Assembly: GCA_934085825.1 (NCBI GenBank)
Contig: CAKOHR010000006.1
Coordinates: 44,192-108,191 of the forward strand
DNA from: an uncultured Bacilli bacterium
GTDB taxonomy: Bacteria; Bacillota_I; Bacilli_A; RF39; UBA660
Direction: 5' to 3'
Length of the DNA: 64,000 bases
Part shown: one piece after another, positions 34,337-43,745 of the stretch
Layout of the letters: each line of letters begins with the position of its first letter
Position numbering within the stretch: position 1 is the stretch's first letter
Translations under genes and position numbers: made by a program
Notes under the pieces: model-generated
Databases searched by the model: none
The model's input: only the letters and a program-made list of their open reading frames with translations
What the model was told of the DNA's origin: nothing

Positions 34337-35611
34337 GTGGGATATATAATATCTAAAAAAGATTTTAAGATTAATATTAATGAAACTTATTCTAAATCTA
34401 TTGTTGGAAAGCCTATTAATTATAATTTTTATAGAGAAGAAATATTAAATGGCGCTGATCCTATTTTATATGAAAATATGATTGGTGTTAAGTATGAAGC
34501 TGGTGCTTGGGTAAAAGCGGATGTCCAAAATGAATGGTATAGTTATGAAAATTTTAATTGGGCAAATTGTGTTGTAGTAAGGGATGATAAAAAAGAATTT
34601 TATAAAAAAGCTTTAAGTGGAACTCAAATATCTAAGAAAGATGTTTTGGGGTTCTTTGTGTGGATTCCAAGATTTGAATATAAACTTTTTAATGTGGAGT
34701 TTAAACCTGTTCAAGAACAAATGATAGAAGTTAAATTTGTAAATATAAATGAAGCTAAGAAAAACTCTATTAAGAATGGACTATATTATACTCATCCTGC
34801 ATTTAGTACTGAAGCTGGAGAATTAAATGGATTTTGGATTGCAAAATTTGAGCCTTCATTAAATGATGGTGTAATAGAAATTCTTTCGAGTAAGGAAACT
34901 TTAGTTAATTTGAATATGACAGAAATGTGGAATTATGCGATAAATATTAGTGCTAATTATGGACTTTCTGTACCTTCAAGAATTATAACTAATATGGAGT
35001 ATGGTGCTATAGCAGTTTTGACTTATTCACAATATGGAAAGAAAAATAACAGCGAATATATTGGCTTGGAAAAATTGGTGTTTTTAAATACTGCAATGGG
35101 AAATTCTGACTGGGATAAAGTTTTGACTGGATGTTCTGCGGGAAAATCTGTTGATGGTGCTTCTTATAGGTGCCCATACAGTTATGATTATCCTTATTAT
35201 GGAACTGGAGCTTCATCAACTGGAACGATTTATGGCATTTATGACCTTGCTGGTGGTTCGTGGGAATGTGTTATGGGAATTGTTAGTGGATATCCAATTA
35301 GAGACTATCTAGGTGGTTATAATGGAGTATTGCCTGATAATAAACGTTTTTATAATTTTTATAGAGCTAGTAATATGTATGATTATAGTCGTTCTATTGT
35401 TGGAGATATGATGGGGGAAGTAATTTCAATTTCGAATCCTACCAAGACTTGGAACGGAAATAATGCTTATTTGGCTACTGCAAATTATCCGTGGATTAAG
35501 AGAGGAGGTTCTTTTAGGAGAGGAAGTTATTCAGGAATATTTGATTTTGGAATTACGGATGCTTTAAAAAGGGGAGATAAAACTTTTAGAGTAATTTTAT
35601 CTGAATATTAG
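34337..35611 (+). CDS. C-type-lectin/FGE-fold protein lacking the FGE cysteine
   Basis: 424 aa from GTG 34337; no strong ribosome site, so the start is uncertain. The N-terminal motif ILNGADPILYENMIGVKY and FFVWIPRFEYKLFN, then IYGIYDLAGGSWECVMG and WIKRGGSFRRGSYSGIFDF, are the pattern of formylglycine-generating-enzyme/sulfatase-modifying-factor folds. The region where active FGE has its Cys pair has none (RRGSYSGIFDFG), so an enzyme of that type is unlikely and a binding role is more plausible. In some gut Bacilli similar domains follow prepilin-like N-termini (recalled, not checked); here no signal or prepilin segment is seen. It lies directly upstream of the T4SS operon. Confidence 0.7.
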   Translation: MGYIISKKDFKININETYSKSIVGKPINYNFYREEILNGADPILYENMIGVKYEAGAWVKADVQNEWYSYENFNWANCVVVRDDKKEFYKKALSGTQISKKDVLGFFVWIPRFEYKLFNVEFKPVQEQMIEVKFVNINEAKKNSIKNGLYYTHPAFSTEAGELNGFWIAKFEPSLNDGVIEILSSKETLVNLNMTEMWNYAINISANYGLSVPSRIITNMEYGAIAVLTYSQYGKKNNSEYIGLEKLVFLNTAMGNSDWDKVLTGCSAGKSVDGASYRCPYSYDYPYYGTGASSTGTIYGIYDLAGGSWECVMGIVSGYPIRDYLGGYNGVLPDNKRFYNFYRASNMYDYSRSIVGDMMGEVISISNPTKTWNGNNAYLATANYPWIKRGGSFRRGSYSGIFDFGITDALKRGDKTFRVILSEY

Positions 35612-35632
35612 TGATAAATTTATGTAAACAAA

Positions 35633-35661
35633 TTGACGATATTTTGAAATTATGGTAAAAT
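35633..35661 (+). promoter_or_regulatory. Promoter of the type IV secretion operon
   Basis: TTGACG (35633-35638) and TAAAAT (35656-35661) with a 17-nt spacer. It stands upstream of eight consecutive same-strand genes with short gaps. Confidence 0.7.
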
Positions 35662-35700
35662 TTAATTGTCAAGGGTTGCTTGGGAATAGGAGTGATTTAA

Positions 35701-36126
35701 ATGAAAAATAAAATTTCAAAAATAATCTTTTTTGGCATCACTTTTCTATTCTTATTTGTGTTTACCATGAATGTTAAGGCAAGCGTGCTAAGTAATATTA
35801 ATAATAAAAATGATTTTGTCAGAGTGGTTTCTAGTGCTGATATTACATGTGATTCTTTGTTGGGTGATCCTAGTGATATGAAATCTCCGGCATATTGGTT
35901 TCAATGGATTTTAGACTTAATGAAATATATTGCTATTATTGCTTTATTAGTATTAGTAATTTCAGACTTTTTTAAAGCTATGACTGAGAACGATAAAGAT
36001 GCAATGAAAAAAGCAGGAAATAAAGCTATTAGAAGATTTATATATTGTGTTATTTTGTTTTTTGTGCCAATATTCGTTAAAATAATAATGAGTTGGTTTG
36101 GTGTCTATGGCAATTGTTTAGGGTAG
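35701..36126 (+). CDS. T4SS pilin-like (VirB2/TrbC-type) membrane protein
   Basis: 141 aa. A signal-peptide-like N-terminus (IIFFGITFLFLFVFTMNVKA) is followed by an extracytoplasmic stretch with one Cys and by two membrane helices (YIAIIALLVLVISDFF and FIYCVILFFVPIFVKIIMSW) flanking a basic loop with KKAGNKAIRRF. This is the topology of VirB2/TrbC pilins. Position as the first gene before a VirB6-like gene supports the call, but similarity at residue level is low. Confidence 0.65.
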   Translation: MKNKISKIIFFGITFLFLFVFTMNVKASVLSNINNKNDFVRVVSSADITCDSLLGDPSDMKSPAYWFQWILDLMKYIAIIALLVLVISDFFKAMTENDKDAMKKAGNKAIRRFIYCVILFFVPIFVKIIMSWFGVYGNCLG

Positions 36127-36135
36127 GTGAGGAAT

Positions 36136-38424
36136 ATGATAGATAATCTTAAGTCTTTTGTTTTTTCCATCTTGTTGTTAATAGATGGACTTATATATGA
36201 TTTAGTATCTGGAATGTTTAGTATATTTGAATTTTTGGTTGGAACTAATCTTTTTAGTAATGAACTATATTCTGATATTGTAAAGAGAATTTATATCATT
36301 TTGGGTATGGTTATGATGTTTGTCTTAGCATATTCTCTTTTAAAAGCTGTTATTAATCCAGATGACTTTTCTAAAGGTGAAAGTTCTTTTCCAAACCTTA
36401 TAAAAAATGTTGTAACTTCTCTTGCTATTATAGCAATATTACCAACGGTCTTTACTGTTGCCTTTAATATTCAAAATTCTATATTAAATTATAATGTTAT
36501 TCCTAAACTTATTTTGGGTGATAAATTCACAGAAACTGATAGTACTTTAGAATCCGGTGGAAGAAAATTATCTACGAGTGTGTTTTATGCTTTTTTTCAT
36601 ATTAATGAAGAAGTTGCATGTTCAGTTGAAGCTGGAGAATCATTGACTGAAACTGCTCAAGAAGAATGTGCAAAAACTATTGATTCAAATGCTGGGAATC
36701 CCCATTTTTATAATTTGTGGCTTGGTGATGAAACTGCTCCAACATTTGCTGATATAAAAGCGTCTGTTGACAAAGGGGATATTTCTATGGCAAATTTCGA
36801 TATGTTTTCTGAAGCTGTTAGAGATGGTAAAATTTCTTATACTTTTATTATTTCAACACTTTGTGGTTTATTTTTGCTTTATGTATTAGTTAATTTTTGC
36901 TTTGATATGGCAGTTCGTCTGGTTAAACTTATGTTTTTCCAAATAATTGCTCCGATTCCTGTTGTTTGTAGAGTTATTCCGGGAGGAAAAATGAAAGATG
37001 TTTTTTCTACGTGGCTTAAGAAAACTATAAGCACATTCATTGACTCATTTTTACGTATATTTATTATTTTTATTGGTGTATTTATTATAAATAATATTGT
37101 TGACAATTGGACTAGTATAACTGAAGGTTCTGGTCTTAATTTTGCACAAAGATCTTTAGTTCAAGGTTTGGTATTAATGGGTGTTGTAGTATTTATTAGA
37201 CAAGCTCCTAAGTTACTTGGAGATATTTTCCATCTTGATATTGGTGATATGAAACTTGGTCTTATGGATAAACTTGCTATGGGTGGCGGTTTAGCTGCTG
37301 CTGCAACACTTGGCGGTGCTGGCGGTATGATGCTAAGAAATGGAGCTATGGGTATACATAATTTTAGACAAGCAAAGGGATTTGGAAATAAAGCCAAAGC
37401 AGCATTTGGCGGTATTGGTTCAACTGTTGCTGGTACATTATCAGGCGGAGCACGTGGACTTCGAGGTGGAGTGCGGGCTAAAAATTATAGAGATGTAAGA
37501 GATATAACTGGAAAATCTATCGCCGGTGCAACAATTGCTAGAAATAGACGTGCAGCATATAAATATGAACATCAAAATGATGGCGGAGTACTTATGGCGC
37601 ATGCTGCAGATGCTGCTGGTGCTGTATCAGGCTGGTTAGGATTTGGAAATGACTTAACTTATTTAAAAGAACAAGACAAACTGTATAGTAGTATAAAAAA
37701 TCTTGATGATCAAATGGATGGTAAGGCATCAGATTTACTTAATAGAGCATCCTTTGCTAATAATAACAAACTTACAAGTAAAGTTTTGGGATCAAATTAT
37801 GATCAGTCATATGCTGTTATGAAGGCAAGAGTTTCTTCGATGGGCGAATTTACTAATAGTATGAAAGGCAAAGACAAACAGTTACTTGATGGATCTGTTA
37901 TGAGAATTAAGGATGAAGTTGATTACGCTAAATATAAAGTTGACATGCAAAATCAATTAGATAATGCTGAAAGAGCATTGAAAAAATATATTAAAACGCA
38001 ATCATATAGTGGTAATTTTAAATCATTTGAAGATGATCTTGGAATAGAAATGAAGCCTGGCAGTGGAGAATTTTTAAAAGCAAACTCAATTTATGAAGCA
38101 GGCCGACAACTTGATGATTTGTATAGGGAAAATCCATCTTTTGCTGCTGTAGTCAATGCTAATAGTACTGAACCAATTAATTCAGTTTTAACATATGAAA
38201 ATGCAGATGCAGTGATAAGTGCTGCTGAAGATGCTAAAGTACGCGTTGCTACTGAATATGCTAAATTGCAAAGAGAACAAGAACAAAAGGATCAAAACAG
38301 AAAAAATGATACAAAATTTGTAAATTCAATGTTCCCACCATTTGGCCCAGGAGGTCGTGGTCCAGGAGGCCCTAATGGTCCGGGAGGTCCTGGAGGACCT
38401 GGAGGACCTGGTCCAAGACCATAA
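36136..38424 (+). CDS. VirB6/TrbL-like T4SS inner-membrane channel protein
   Basis: 762 aa from ATG 36136 (AGGTGAGG upstream). About seven membrane segments occupy residues 1-370, including IILGMVMMFVLAYSLLKAVI, the segment before FPNLIKNVVTSLAIIAILP, and FFQIIAPIPVVCRVIPGGKM, the last being typical of Gram-positive VirB6-like proteins. Residues ~400-740 are hydrophilic and helical, and the end is a Gly/Pro tail (GPGGRGPGGPNGPGG). It is probably the polytopic channel component of the secretion apparatus, with a large cytosolic tail. Confidence 0.85.
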   Translation: MIDNLKSFVFSILLLIDGLIYDLVSGMFSIFEFLVGTNLFSNELYSDIVKRIYIILGMVMMFVLAYSLLKAVINPDDFSKGESSFPNLIKNVVTSLAIIAILPTVFTVAFNIQNSILNYNVIPKLILGDKFTETDSTLESGGRKLSTSVFYAFFHINEEVACSVEAGESLTETAQEECAKTIDSNAGNPHFYNLWLGDETAPTFADIKASVDKGDISMANFDMFSEAVRDGKISYTFIISTLCGLFLLYVLVNFCFDMAVRLVKLMFFQIIAPIPVVCRVIPGGKMKDVFSTWLKKTISTFIDSFLRIFIIFIGVFIINNIVDNWTSITEGSGLNFAQRSLVQGLVLMGVVVFIRQAPKLLGDIFHLDIGDMKLGLMDKLAMGGGLAAAATLGGAGGMMLRNGAMGIHNFRQAKGFGNKAKAAFGGIGSTVAGTLSGGARGLRGGVRAKNYRDVRDITGKSIAGATIARNRRAAYKYEHQNDGGVLMAHAADAAGAVSGWLGFGNDLTYLKEQDKLYSSIKNLDDQMDGKASDLLNRASFANNNKLTSKVLGSNYDQSYAVMKARVSSMGEFTNSMKGKDKQLLDGSVMRIKDEVDYAKYKVDMQNQLDNAERALKKYIKTQSYSGNFKSFEDDLGIEMKPGSGEFLKANSIYEAGRQLDDLYRENPSFAAVVNANSTEPINSVLTYENADAVISAAEDAKVRVATEYAKLQREQEQKDQNRKNDTKFVNSMFPPFGPGGRGPGGPNGPGGPGGPGGPGPRP

Positions 38425-38446
38425 ATATAGAAAGGAATGAAATGGG

Positions 38447-38761
38447 ATGAATAATTTTATAATACCTGCAAACTCTAAAAAGTCACAACTTATTTTAGGC
38501 TTTTTTACATTAACTGATATTATACTTTTTGGATTTGGATGCGGGCTTACAATTTTACTTCTTATGATAGTGCAAAATGCTAGCTTATCAGAAATGATAC
38601 TAATTTTAATGCCTGCACTTGTTACGGGTTTCTTGGTTACACCTGTAATGCACTATCATAATGTATTGCAATTTATTACAAATATATGTAATTTTATATT
38701 TAATCCACAAAGATATTATTGGAAAGGTTGGTGTGTTAAGGATGAGTTCGAAACTAAATAA
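38447..38761 (+). CDS. PrgI/VirB3-like T4SS protein
   Basis: 104 aa. Two adjacent membrane helices (LTDIILFGFGCGLTILLLMI and MILILMPALVTGFLVTPVM) are followed by HNVLQFITNICNFIFNPQRY and YWKGWCVKDEF, the PrgI-family ending. PrgI proteins correspond to VirB3 and dock the VirB4 ATPase at the membrane. The 3' end overlaps the next gene by 20 nt. Confidence 0.88.
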   Translation: MNNFIIPANSKKSQLILGFFTLTDIILFGFGCGLTILLLMIVQNASLSEMILILMPALVTGFLVTPVMHYHNVLQFITNICNFIFNPQRYYWKGWCVKDEFETK

Positions 38762-39305
38762 TTCACAAGGCGGTGTTAATTTTACTGAAGATTGGTTACC
38801 TGTTAAACAAATATTAAATGGTATGATACAACTTGATAATGGTTATTATGTAACTGGGGTTAAGGTTATGCCTAAAAATATATTCATTATGGATCCTGGT
38901 ACTCAACAAAATACAATCTATCAACTTAGAAACTTTTATAATAGTATTGATTATGAATTTTGGCTTCTTATAGCTGATAGACCTGTTGATATAGATGTTT
39001 ATTTGTCTCAACTTCAACTTATGTATAATAATGCTCAAACTAATACAACTAGAAAATTAATAATGCAAGATATAAATAAAGCAAATTTATTTATGAGTAG
39101 TGAATATAACGTTGTTGATACTGAATATTATATTTTATTTAAAGAAAAAAGATTAGAACTTGTTCAAAAGAAACTTCATAATTTAATTAGTGGTCTTGCA
39201 AGTGCTGGACTTCAATCTATTCAAACTAGTAATAATGATTTAAGAGTAGTACTTGATAACTTCTTAAATGGTGGAGAAACTACTAATTTTGGGGCGGTGA
39301 TGTAA
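38742..39305 (+). CDS. VirB4 N-terminal domain encoded as a separate protein
   Basis: 187 aa from ATG 38742 (the frame runs open upstream inside the PrgI gene, but the homologous part starts here). It reads TEDWLPVKQILNGMIQLDNG and YYVTGVKVMPKNIFIMDPG, then a helical part to NDLRVVLDNFLNGGET. This is the beginning of VirB4/TraE-type proteins, the membrane-facing domain that precedes the ATPase. The ATPase follows after 1 nt in another ORF. The two may work as a two-chain VirB4. Confidence 0.72.
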   Translation: MSSKLNNSQGGVNFTEDWLPVKQILNGMIQLDNGYYVTGVKVMPKNIFIMDPGTQQNTIYQLRNFYNSIDYEFWLLIADRPVDIDVYLSQLQLMYNNAQTNTTRKLIMQDINKANLFMSSEYNVVDTEYYILFKEKRLELVQKKLHNLISGLASAGLQSIQTSNNDLRVVLDNFLNGGETTNFGAVM

Positions 39306-39306
39306 T

Positions 39307-41094
39307 ATGTCAAAAATAAAGAGTGAAATAGCTCCAAAAGGAATGGAGTTTAAACCTACAGAATTTGTTTTGGGTGGTAAATATTCAACAATAATGACTG
39401 TTATTAGTTTTCCTAAGAATATAGCACCTGGTTTTTTATCTGATATAACAAATATTCAAGGTGTTAAGATAGCTATTAAGCATATACCTATCCAATTTAG
39501 TGTACTTCAAAAAATGCTTAATAAAGAAATTGCAGATTTAAAAACTAGATATCAAAGTGAAAAAGATCAAACAATGCAAGAAAGAATAAGACAAGATTAT
39601 GAATCTTTGGAACAGTTTATTCAAATGTTGGCTGCAACACAAGCTAGAATATTTGATTTTCAAATGCATTTGATGGTTTCAGCTGATAATAAAGAAGAAC
39701 TAGAACTTAGAAAAATTCAAGTTAGAAGTTATTTAGATGCAATGGGAATGAGAGCAATATCTTTAATGTTCGAACAGGAAAAAGCATTAAAGTCAATTCT
39801 TCCAATTTTTCCTCCGCAAGATATAGAAAACAGAATTGGGACTCCGATACCATCAGTTACTATGGCAGCTATGTATCCATTTGTATTTGATAGTATCAAA
39901 GATCCTGGTAGTGCTACTTTACTTGGTGTTGATTTTTCTGGTGGTGTTATTTTATTTAATCAATTTTTATATCAAATTAGAAAAGAAAATAATAGAAATA
40001 ATGCTAATATAATTCTTCTTGGTATGAGTGGTAGTGGTAAGTCTACCGCTGCTAAAGTTCTTCTTAGAACACATATAAGAAATGGATTTAAAGTTGTTTG
40101 TGTTGATCCAGAAGGTGAACTTGGAGAAATGTGTACCAGTTTAGGTGGCGATTTTCTAGACCTTGGTAAAGGCGGAGAATTTGGTATGATAAATCCTCTT
40201 GAAATTGTTATCGATGCCGATGAAGAAGAAATTGCACAAGGGCTTGGTTATACAGTTCTTACTAGAACATTGCAACAAGTTAAAGCATTTATGAAGTATT
40301 ATTCTCCAAGTATTGAAGATGATGTTCTTACTATGTTTAGTGATGTTTTACAAGAAACTTATAAAAGATTTAGAATAGATTATAGTACTGATTTTACTAA
40401 ATTAACTAGTCAAGATTATCCAACATTTGATGATGTTTATGCTACCATAAAGGGACATTTAATTGGTATGACCGATGCTACGCATGAAAGGGATGTACTT
40501 GAAAGACTAGAACTTAAAATTAGGCCTTTAGTTAAAGAATTAAGGTATTATTTTACTGGAAAAACTACTTTAAATATAGAAAGCGATTTTATTGTATTTA
40601 ATATAAAAGAACTTATGAATAGTGACGAAAATATTAAGAATGCTTTATTCTTTAATATATTGAAGTACGCATGGGGATTATGTCTTGATAAAAATATCAA
40701 TACAGTCATGATGGTTGACGAAGCTCATGTTTTGCTTGCAGGTCATAATGAACTTGGGGCAGAATTCTTGGCTCAAATGCAAAGAAGAAGTAGAAAGTAT
40801 AATACTGGTACAATTATAATAACTCAACAACCAACTGACTTTGCAGCTCCGAATATCATTACACATGGAAAAGCAATATTTGATAATGCTTCTTATTATA
40901 TAGTTATGGGGCTTAGAAAACAAGCTGTTGAAGATTTATCAAAATTAATTGACTTAAATGAGAGTGAAAAGGAAACTATTAAGTATTATAATCAAGGTGA
41001 AGCTTTGTTTATATGTGGTAACAAGAGAATGAAAATTCAGATAGTAGTTACACAAGAAGAACTTGATTCATTTGGCTCAGGTGGAGGTTTTTAG
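39307..41094 (+). CDS. VirB4-type T4SS ATPase
   Basis: 595 aa. Residues ~1-200 are the CagE/TrbE-type N-domain remainder; the motor has Walker A LLGMSGSGKSTAAKVLL near 238 and Walker B VMMVDEAHVLL near 467, then QMQRRSRKYNTGTIIITQQP. It powers assembly or substrate transfer in the secretion channel and should sit at the inner face of the membrane with the PrgI protein. It starts 1 nt after the separate N-terminal ORF. Confidence 0.95.
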   Translation: MSKIKSEIAPKGMEFKPTEFVLGGKYSTIMTVISFPKNIAPGFLSDITNIQGVKIAIKHIPIQFSVLQKMLNKEIADLKTRYQSEKDQTMQERIRQDYESLEQFIQMLAATQARIFDFQMHLMVSADNKEELELRKIQVRSYLDAMGMRAISLMFEQEKALKSILPIFPPQDIENRIGTPIPSVTMAAMYPFVFDSIKDPGSATLLGVDFSGGVILFNQFLYQIRKENNRNNANIILLGMSGSGKSTAAKVLLRTHIRNGFKVVCVDPEGELGEMCTSLGGDFLDLGKGGEFGMINPLEIVIDADEEEIAQGLGYTVLTRTLQQVKAFMKYYSPSIEDDVLTMFSDVLQETYKRFRIDYSTDFTKLTSQDYPTFDDVYATIKGHLIGMTDATHERDVLERLELKIRPLVKELRYYFTGKTTLNIESDFIVFNIKELMNSDENIKNALFFNILKYAWGLCLDKNINTVMMVDEAHVLLAGHNELGAEFLAQMQRRSRKYNTGTIIITQQPTDFAAPNIITHGKAIFDNASYYIVMGLRKQAVEDLSKLIDLNESEKETIKYYNQGEALFICGNKRMKIQIVVTQEELDSFGSGGGF

Positions 41095-41097
41095 AAA

Positions 41098-43731
41098 GTG
41101 AATAACAGAAGAAGCAATGGTAATAAAAATAAATTATTATATGATCCTAATCAAGCGTATTTAAGAAGATTAGGTGCTTTTTCTAATACTCAAAATTTTA
41201 GTACAGATGAAGATTTAGATGATGAAACGAATGAAGAATTAGAAAGTAATAATGGTTTGGATAACAGTGTTAATGATGATTCTTTGCCTTCTTCAAATCC
41301 CTTAGATGAGCCTAAAGAATCTGAAGAAGGAAATGTTAGTTCATCTGCTGGTTTGTTAGGAAAAAAGGCTGGAAAAGAAGCAAAAGCTGTGGCTACTAAG
41401 GCAAGTGCAAAAATTGCAACGGTTATTGCTGCAAATCCATGGATTTTAGCCGTAGGTGGAGTATTGATTCTATTGTTTTTTTTGATTCTTTTTATATCAG
41501 CCTCAGGTAATGGAGAAGGACATTTTGATGAAAAATGTAATTATAATCAAACAACAATTAATTTAAAAACCTGTAATTCTGAGGATAGTACTAGTGTTAG
41601 TTTGAAGGATTATGTTATTGGAGTTACTAATCTACTTACTAAAGATGGAGAATATTCAAATGAAGCATTAAAGGCATTAATGATAATGGTGAAAACTAAT
41701 GCTCTTGCTTTAGGTGGTTATAATAGTACTTCAAAAAATATTAATTTAGATACTTGTACATATAATTATGAAAATGTAAGTGATGATAAAAACAAATTAA
41801 GTGAAGTGTATGAGGACATTGAAAACTATTTATATTTACCAGCAGATTATAAAGATGTGGTAACTGATGTAACTAGTGATGTTTATCTACCAATAAATCA
41901 AAATATGCTTAATTATTTAAGTTCAGTTAAAAATGGATCGTTCTCATCATTACTTGGTGATATTTATAGTGGTAAAATGGTTAGTCAGACAAATAATAAG
42001 AAAATATTTATCGGAGATTCACGTGTACATGGAATGAAAAATGCGGGAGTTATAGACGTTGGTGAAAGTGTTTATGAAGATGGACAAGGGTATACATGGT
42101 TTGTAAATACGGCGATAGAAAGTGCAAGTAAAATAATGAATGCATCCGAAGGTTATGATATATATATTTGGCTTGGGATAAATGATTTTTCAACAGATTA
42201 TGTAGCAAAATATGCAGAACTTGCAAAAGGAGCATGGAGTAAAAATAATATTTATGTAATGAGTGTAGGACCAGTAGATGAAAGCAAGTCTGAAATAACC
42301 AATGAAAAAATTAATCAATATAATCAAAGTATAGCTAGTTTAGTATCTAGTCAAAATTTAAGTAATTTAAAATACTATAATGTAAGCTATAATATTACTA
42401 ATTATGATTCTATGGGACTTCATTATAGCGATGCAGATTATAAAGCAATTTATAATAGTATGTTTGGAAGTGTTAAAGCTTCTGGTAAGAAATATAAATT
42501 ATATGATTTAGCAACTTACTGTGAGTTTATTGAAAATCAAGATAGTGGTGAATATTGTTCTACGAGTGGTGATGGAGCAAACTTAATAAGTTTTCTTAAT
42601 GAATTTGAAGGTCATGAAGGTCTTTGTAATAACGGAAAAGGTTATCTTGCTGCAAATAACGGTGCTGATTATCAAATAACAATTGGACATGGGCTTATTG
42701 CTGGTGACTTTTCTTATCCATCAGTAGTTGAGTATATTAATGCTAATAATTATGGTAGTTACTTTTCTAAAAGTGGATCTGGTTATACAGTTTACTCTGG
42801 TGCTTGTGTACCAATAGATATAATTGATAAAATACAAGAATTAACTATTGAAAAAGATTATACTCCTTCGATTGATGCGGCGGCGGAAAAATATGGTGTC
42901 ACTTTAACACCTTTTCAAAGGGATGCATTAATTGATTTTAACTATAATTTAGGTACAGCGTATATAAATAGTCTAATGGAAGCTTATGCTAAGGGTGGAT
43001 ACGAAGGCCTTTGGAGTAAACTTAAACTTTATGTTAGATCTGAAAATGGTGCAGTTTTAGATGCTTTGAAGAAACGTCGTAAGGCTGAATTTTATTTATT
43101 TGTTACTGGAGATTATACAGATCAAAATAGATTTTATTCTAGAAGTTTAGATAATTATGATAATTATGATTCTGAAGGTGTTATGAGTCAAAAAGTAAGT
43201 TGTGAAAATACAAGTGCCACAAATTCTGCAAATTGTACAATATTTGCTCAAGGTGATAGTAGATGGGGTAATATTAATTTGGGAACTTCCAGTTCAACGA
43301 TGCATGGATCTGGTTGTGCTGTTACATCTCTTGCGATTGGTATTTCTTGTTCAGGAACTAAACTTACTGTTTCTAATTTTGATGCCGGTGTGCTTATTAA
43401 AACATTAAATAAGTCTGGTAGTTGTTTTACTTCCGGTGGTGGAATATACTGGGATTGTGATGCGATAAGAACTTTAGCTCCGAATGTACATAATATTTAT
43501 AATCATACTGGCTTTGGTTCAAATAATGAAAAAATTGCAATTATCAATCAGTATAATGTAGGTAATCAATTTGTTTTAGTACATTTTGTTAATGGTAATC
43601 ATCCACGTGGTCATTATGTTGTTGTTACTAGCGTTTCAGGAAATAATTTGGTGACAAAAGATCCAGCTGGTGGAGTTGTTTCTACTATTTCAGTTAGTGA
43701 TGTAGATCAAATTCTTGCTTATTCTAGTTAA
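41098..43731 (+). CDS. Multidomain T4SS cell-wall hydrolase (SpoIID-like, SGNH, GH24, C39-like)
   Basis: 877 aa from GTG 41098. Order: an acidic cytosolic part 1-112; one membrane helix ~113-136; a SpoIID/LytB-like domain ~165-290 (SLKDYVIGVTNLL, EALKALMIMVKTNALAL); an SGNH-hydrolase-like domain ~300-460 (IFIGDSRVHG, WLGINDF, GLHYSDADY); a phage-type lysozyme GH24 domain ~495-675 (FLNEFEGHEG, ADYQITIGHGL, DALIDFNYNLGTAY, LKKRRKAEFYLF); and a C39-like cysteine peptidase domain ~715-877 (GSGCAVTSLAIG with Cys740, RGHYVVVTS with His839, TKDPAGG with Asp855). It should open peptidoglycan for the secretion channel, the VirB1/Tn916 Orf14-type role, but with more activities than the usual two. Confidence 0.85.
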   Translation: MNNRRSNGNKNKLLYDPNQAYLRRLGAFSNTQNFSTDEDLDDETNEELESNNGLDNSVNDDSLPSSNPLDEPKESEEGNVSSSAGLLGKKAGKEAKAVATKASAKIATVIAANPWILAVGGVLILLFFLILFISASGNGEGHFDEKCNYNQTTINLKTCNSEDSTSVSLKDYVIGVTNLLTKDGEYSNEALKALMIMVKTNALALGGYNSTSKNINLDTCTYNYENVSDDKNKLSEVYEDIENYLYLPADYKDVVTDVTSDVYLPINQNMLNYLSSVKNGSFSSLLGDIYSGKMVSQTNNKKIFIGDSRVHGMKNAGVIDVGESVYEDGQGYTWFVNTAIESASKIMNASEGYDIYIWLGINDFSTDYVAKYAELAKGAWSKNNIYVMSVGPVDESKSEITNEKINQYNQSIASLVSSQNLSNLKYYNVSYNITNYDSMGLHYSDADYKAIYNSMFGSVKASGKKYKLYDLATYCEFIENQDSGEYCSTSGDGANLISFLNEFEGHEGLCNNGKGYLAANNGADYQITIGHGLIAGDFSYPSVVEYINANNYGSYFSKSGSGYTVYSGACVPIDIIDKIQELTIEKDYTPSIDAAAEKYGVTLTPFQRDALIDFNYNLGTAYINSLMEAYAKGGYEGLWSKLKLYVRSENGAVLDALKKRRKAEFYLFVTGDYTDQNRFYSRSLDNYDNYDSEGVMSQKVSCENTSATNSANCTIFAQGDSRWGNINLGTSSSTMHGSGCAVTSLAIGISCSGTKLTVSNFDAGVLIKTLNKSGSCFTSGGGIYWDCDAIRTLAPNVHNIYNHTGFGSNNEKIAIINQYNVGNQFVLVHFVNGNHPRGHYVVVTSVSGNNLVTKDPAGGVVSTISVSDVDQILAYSS

Positions 43732-43745
43732 GAAAGGGGCTTGTT

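Noticed and set aside
41098..43731. The multidomain hydrolase as a phage endolysin
   Set aside because: It has an N-terminal cytosolic part and membrane anchor, sits inside the T4SS operon between VirB4 and VirD4, and no phage structural genes are nearby.
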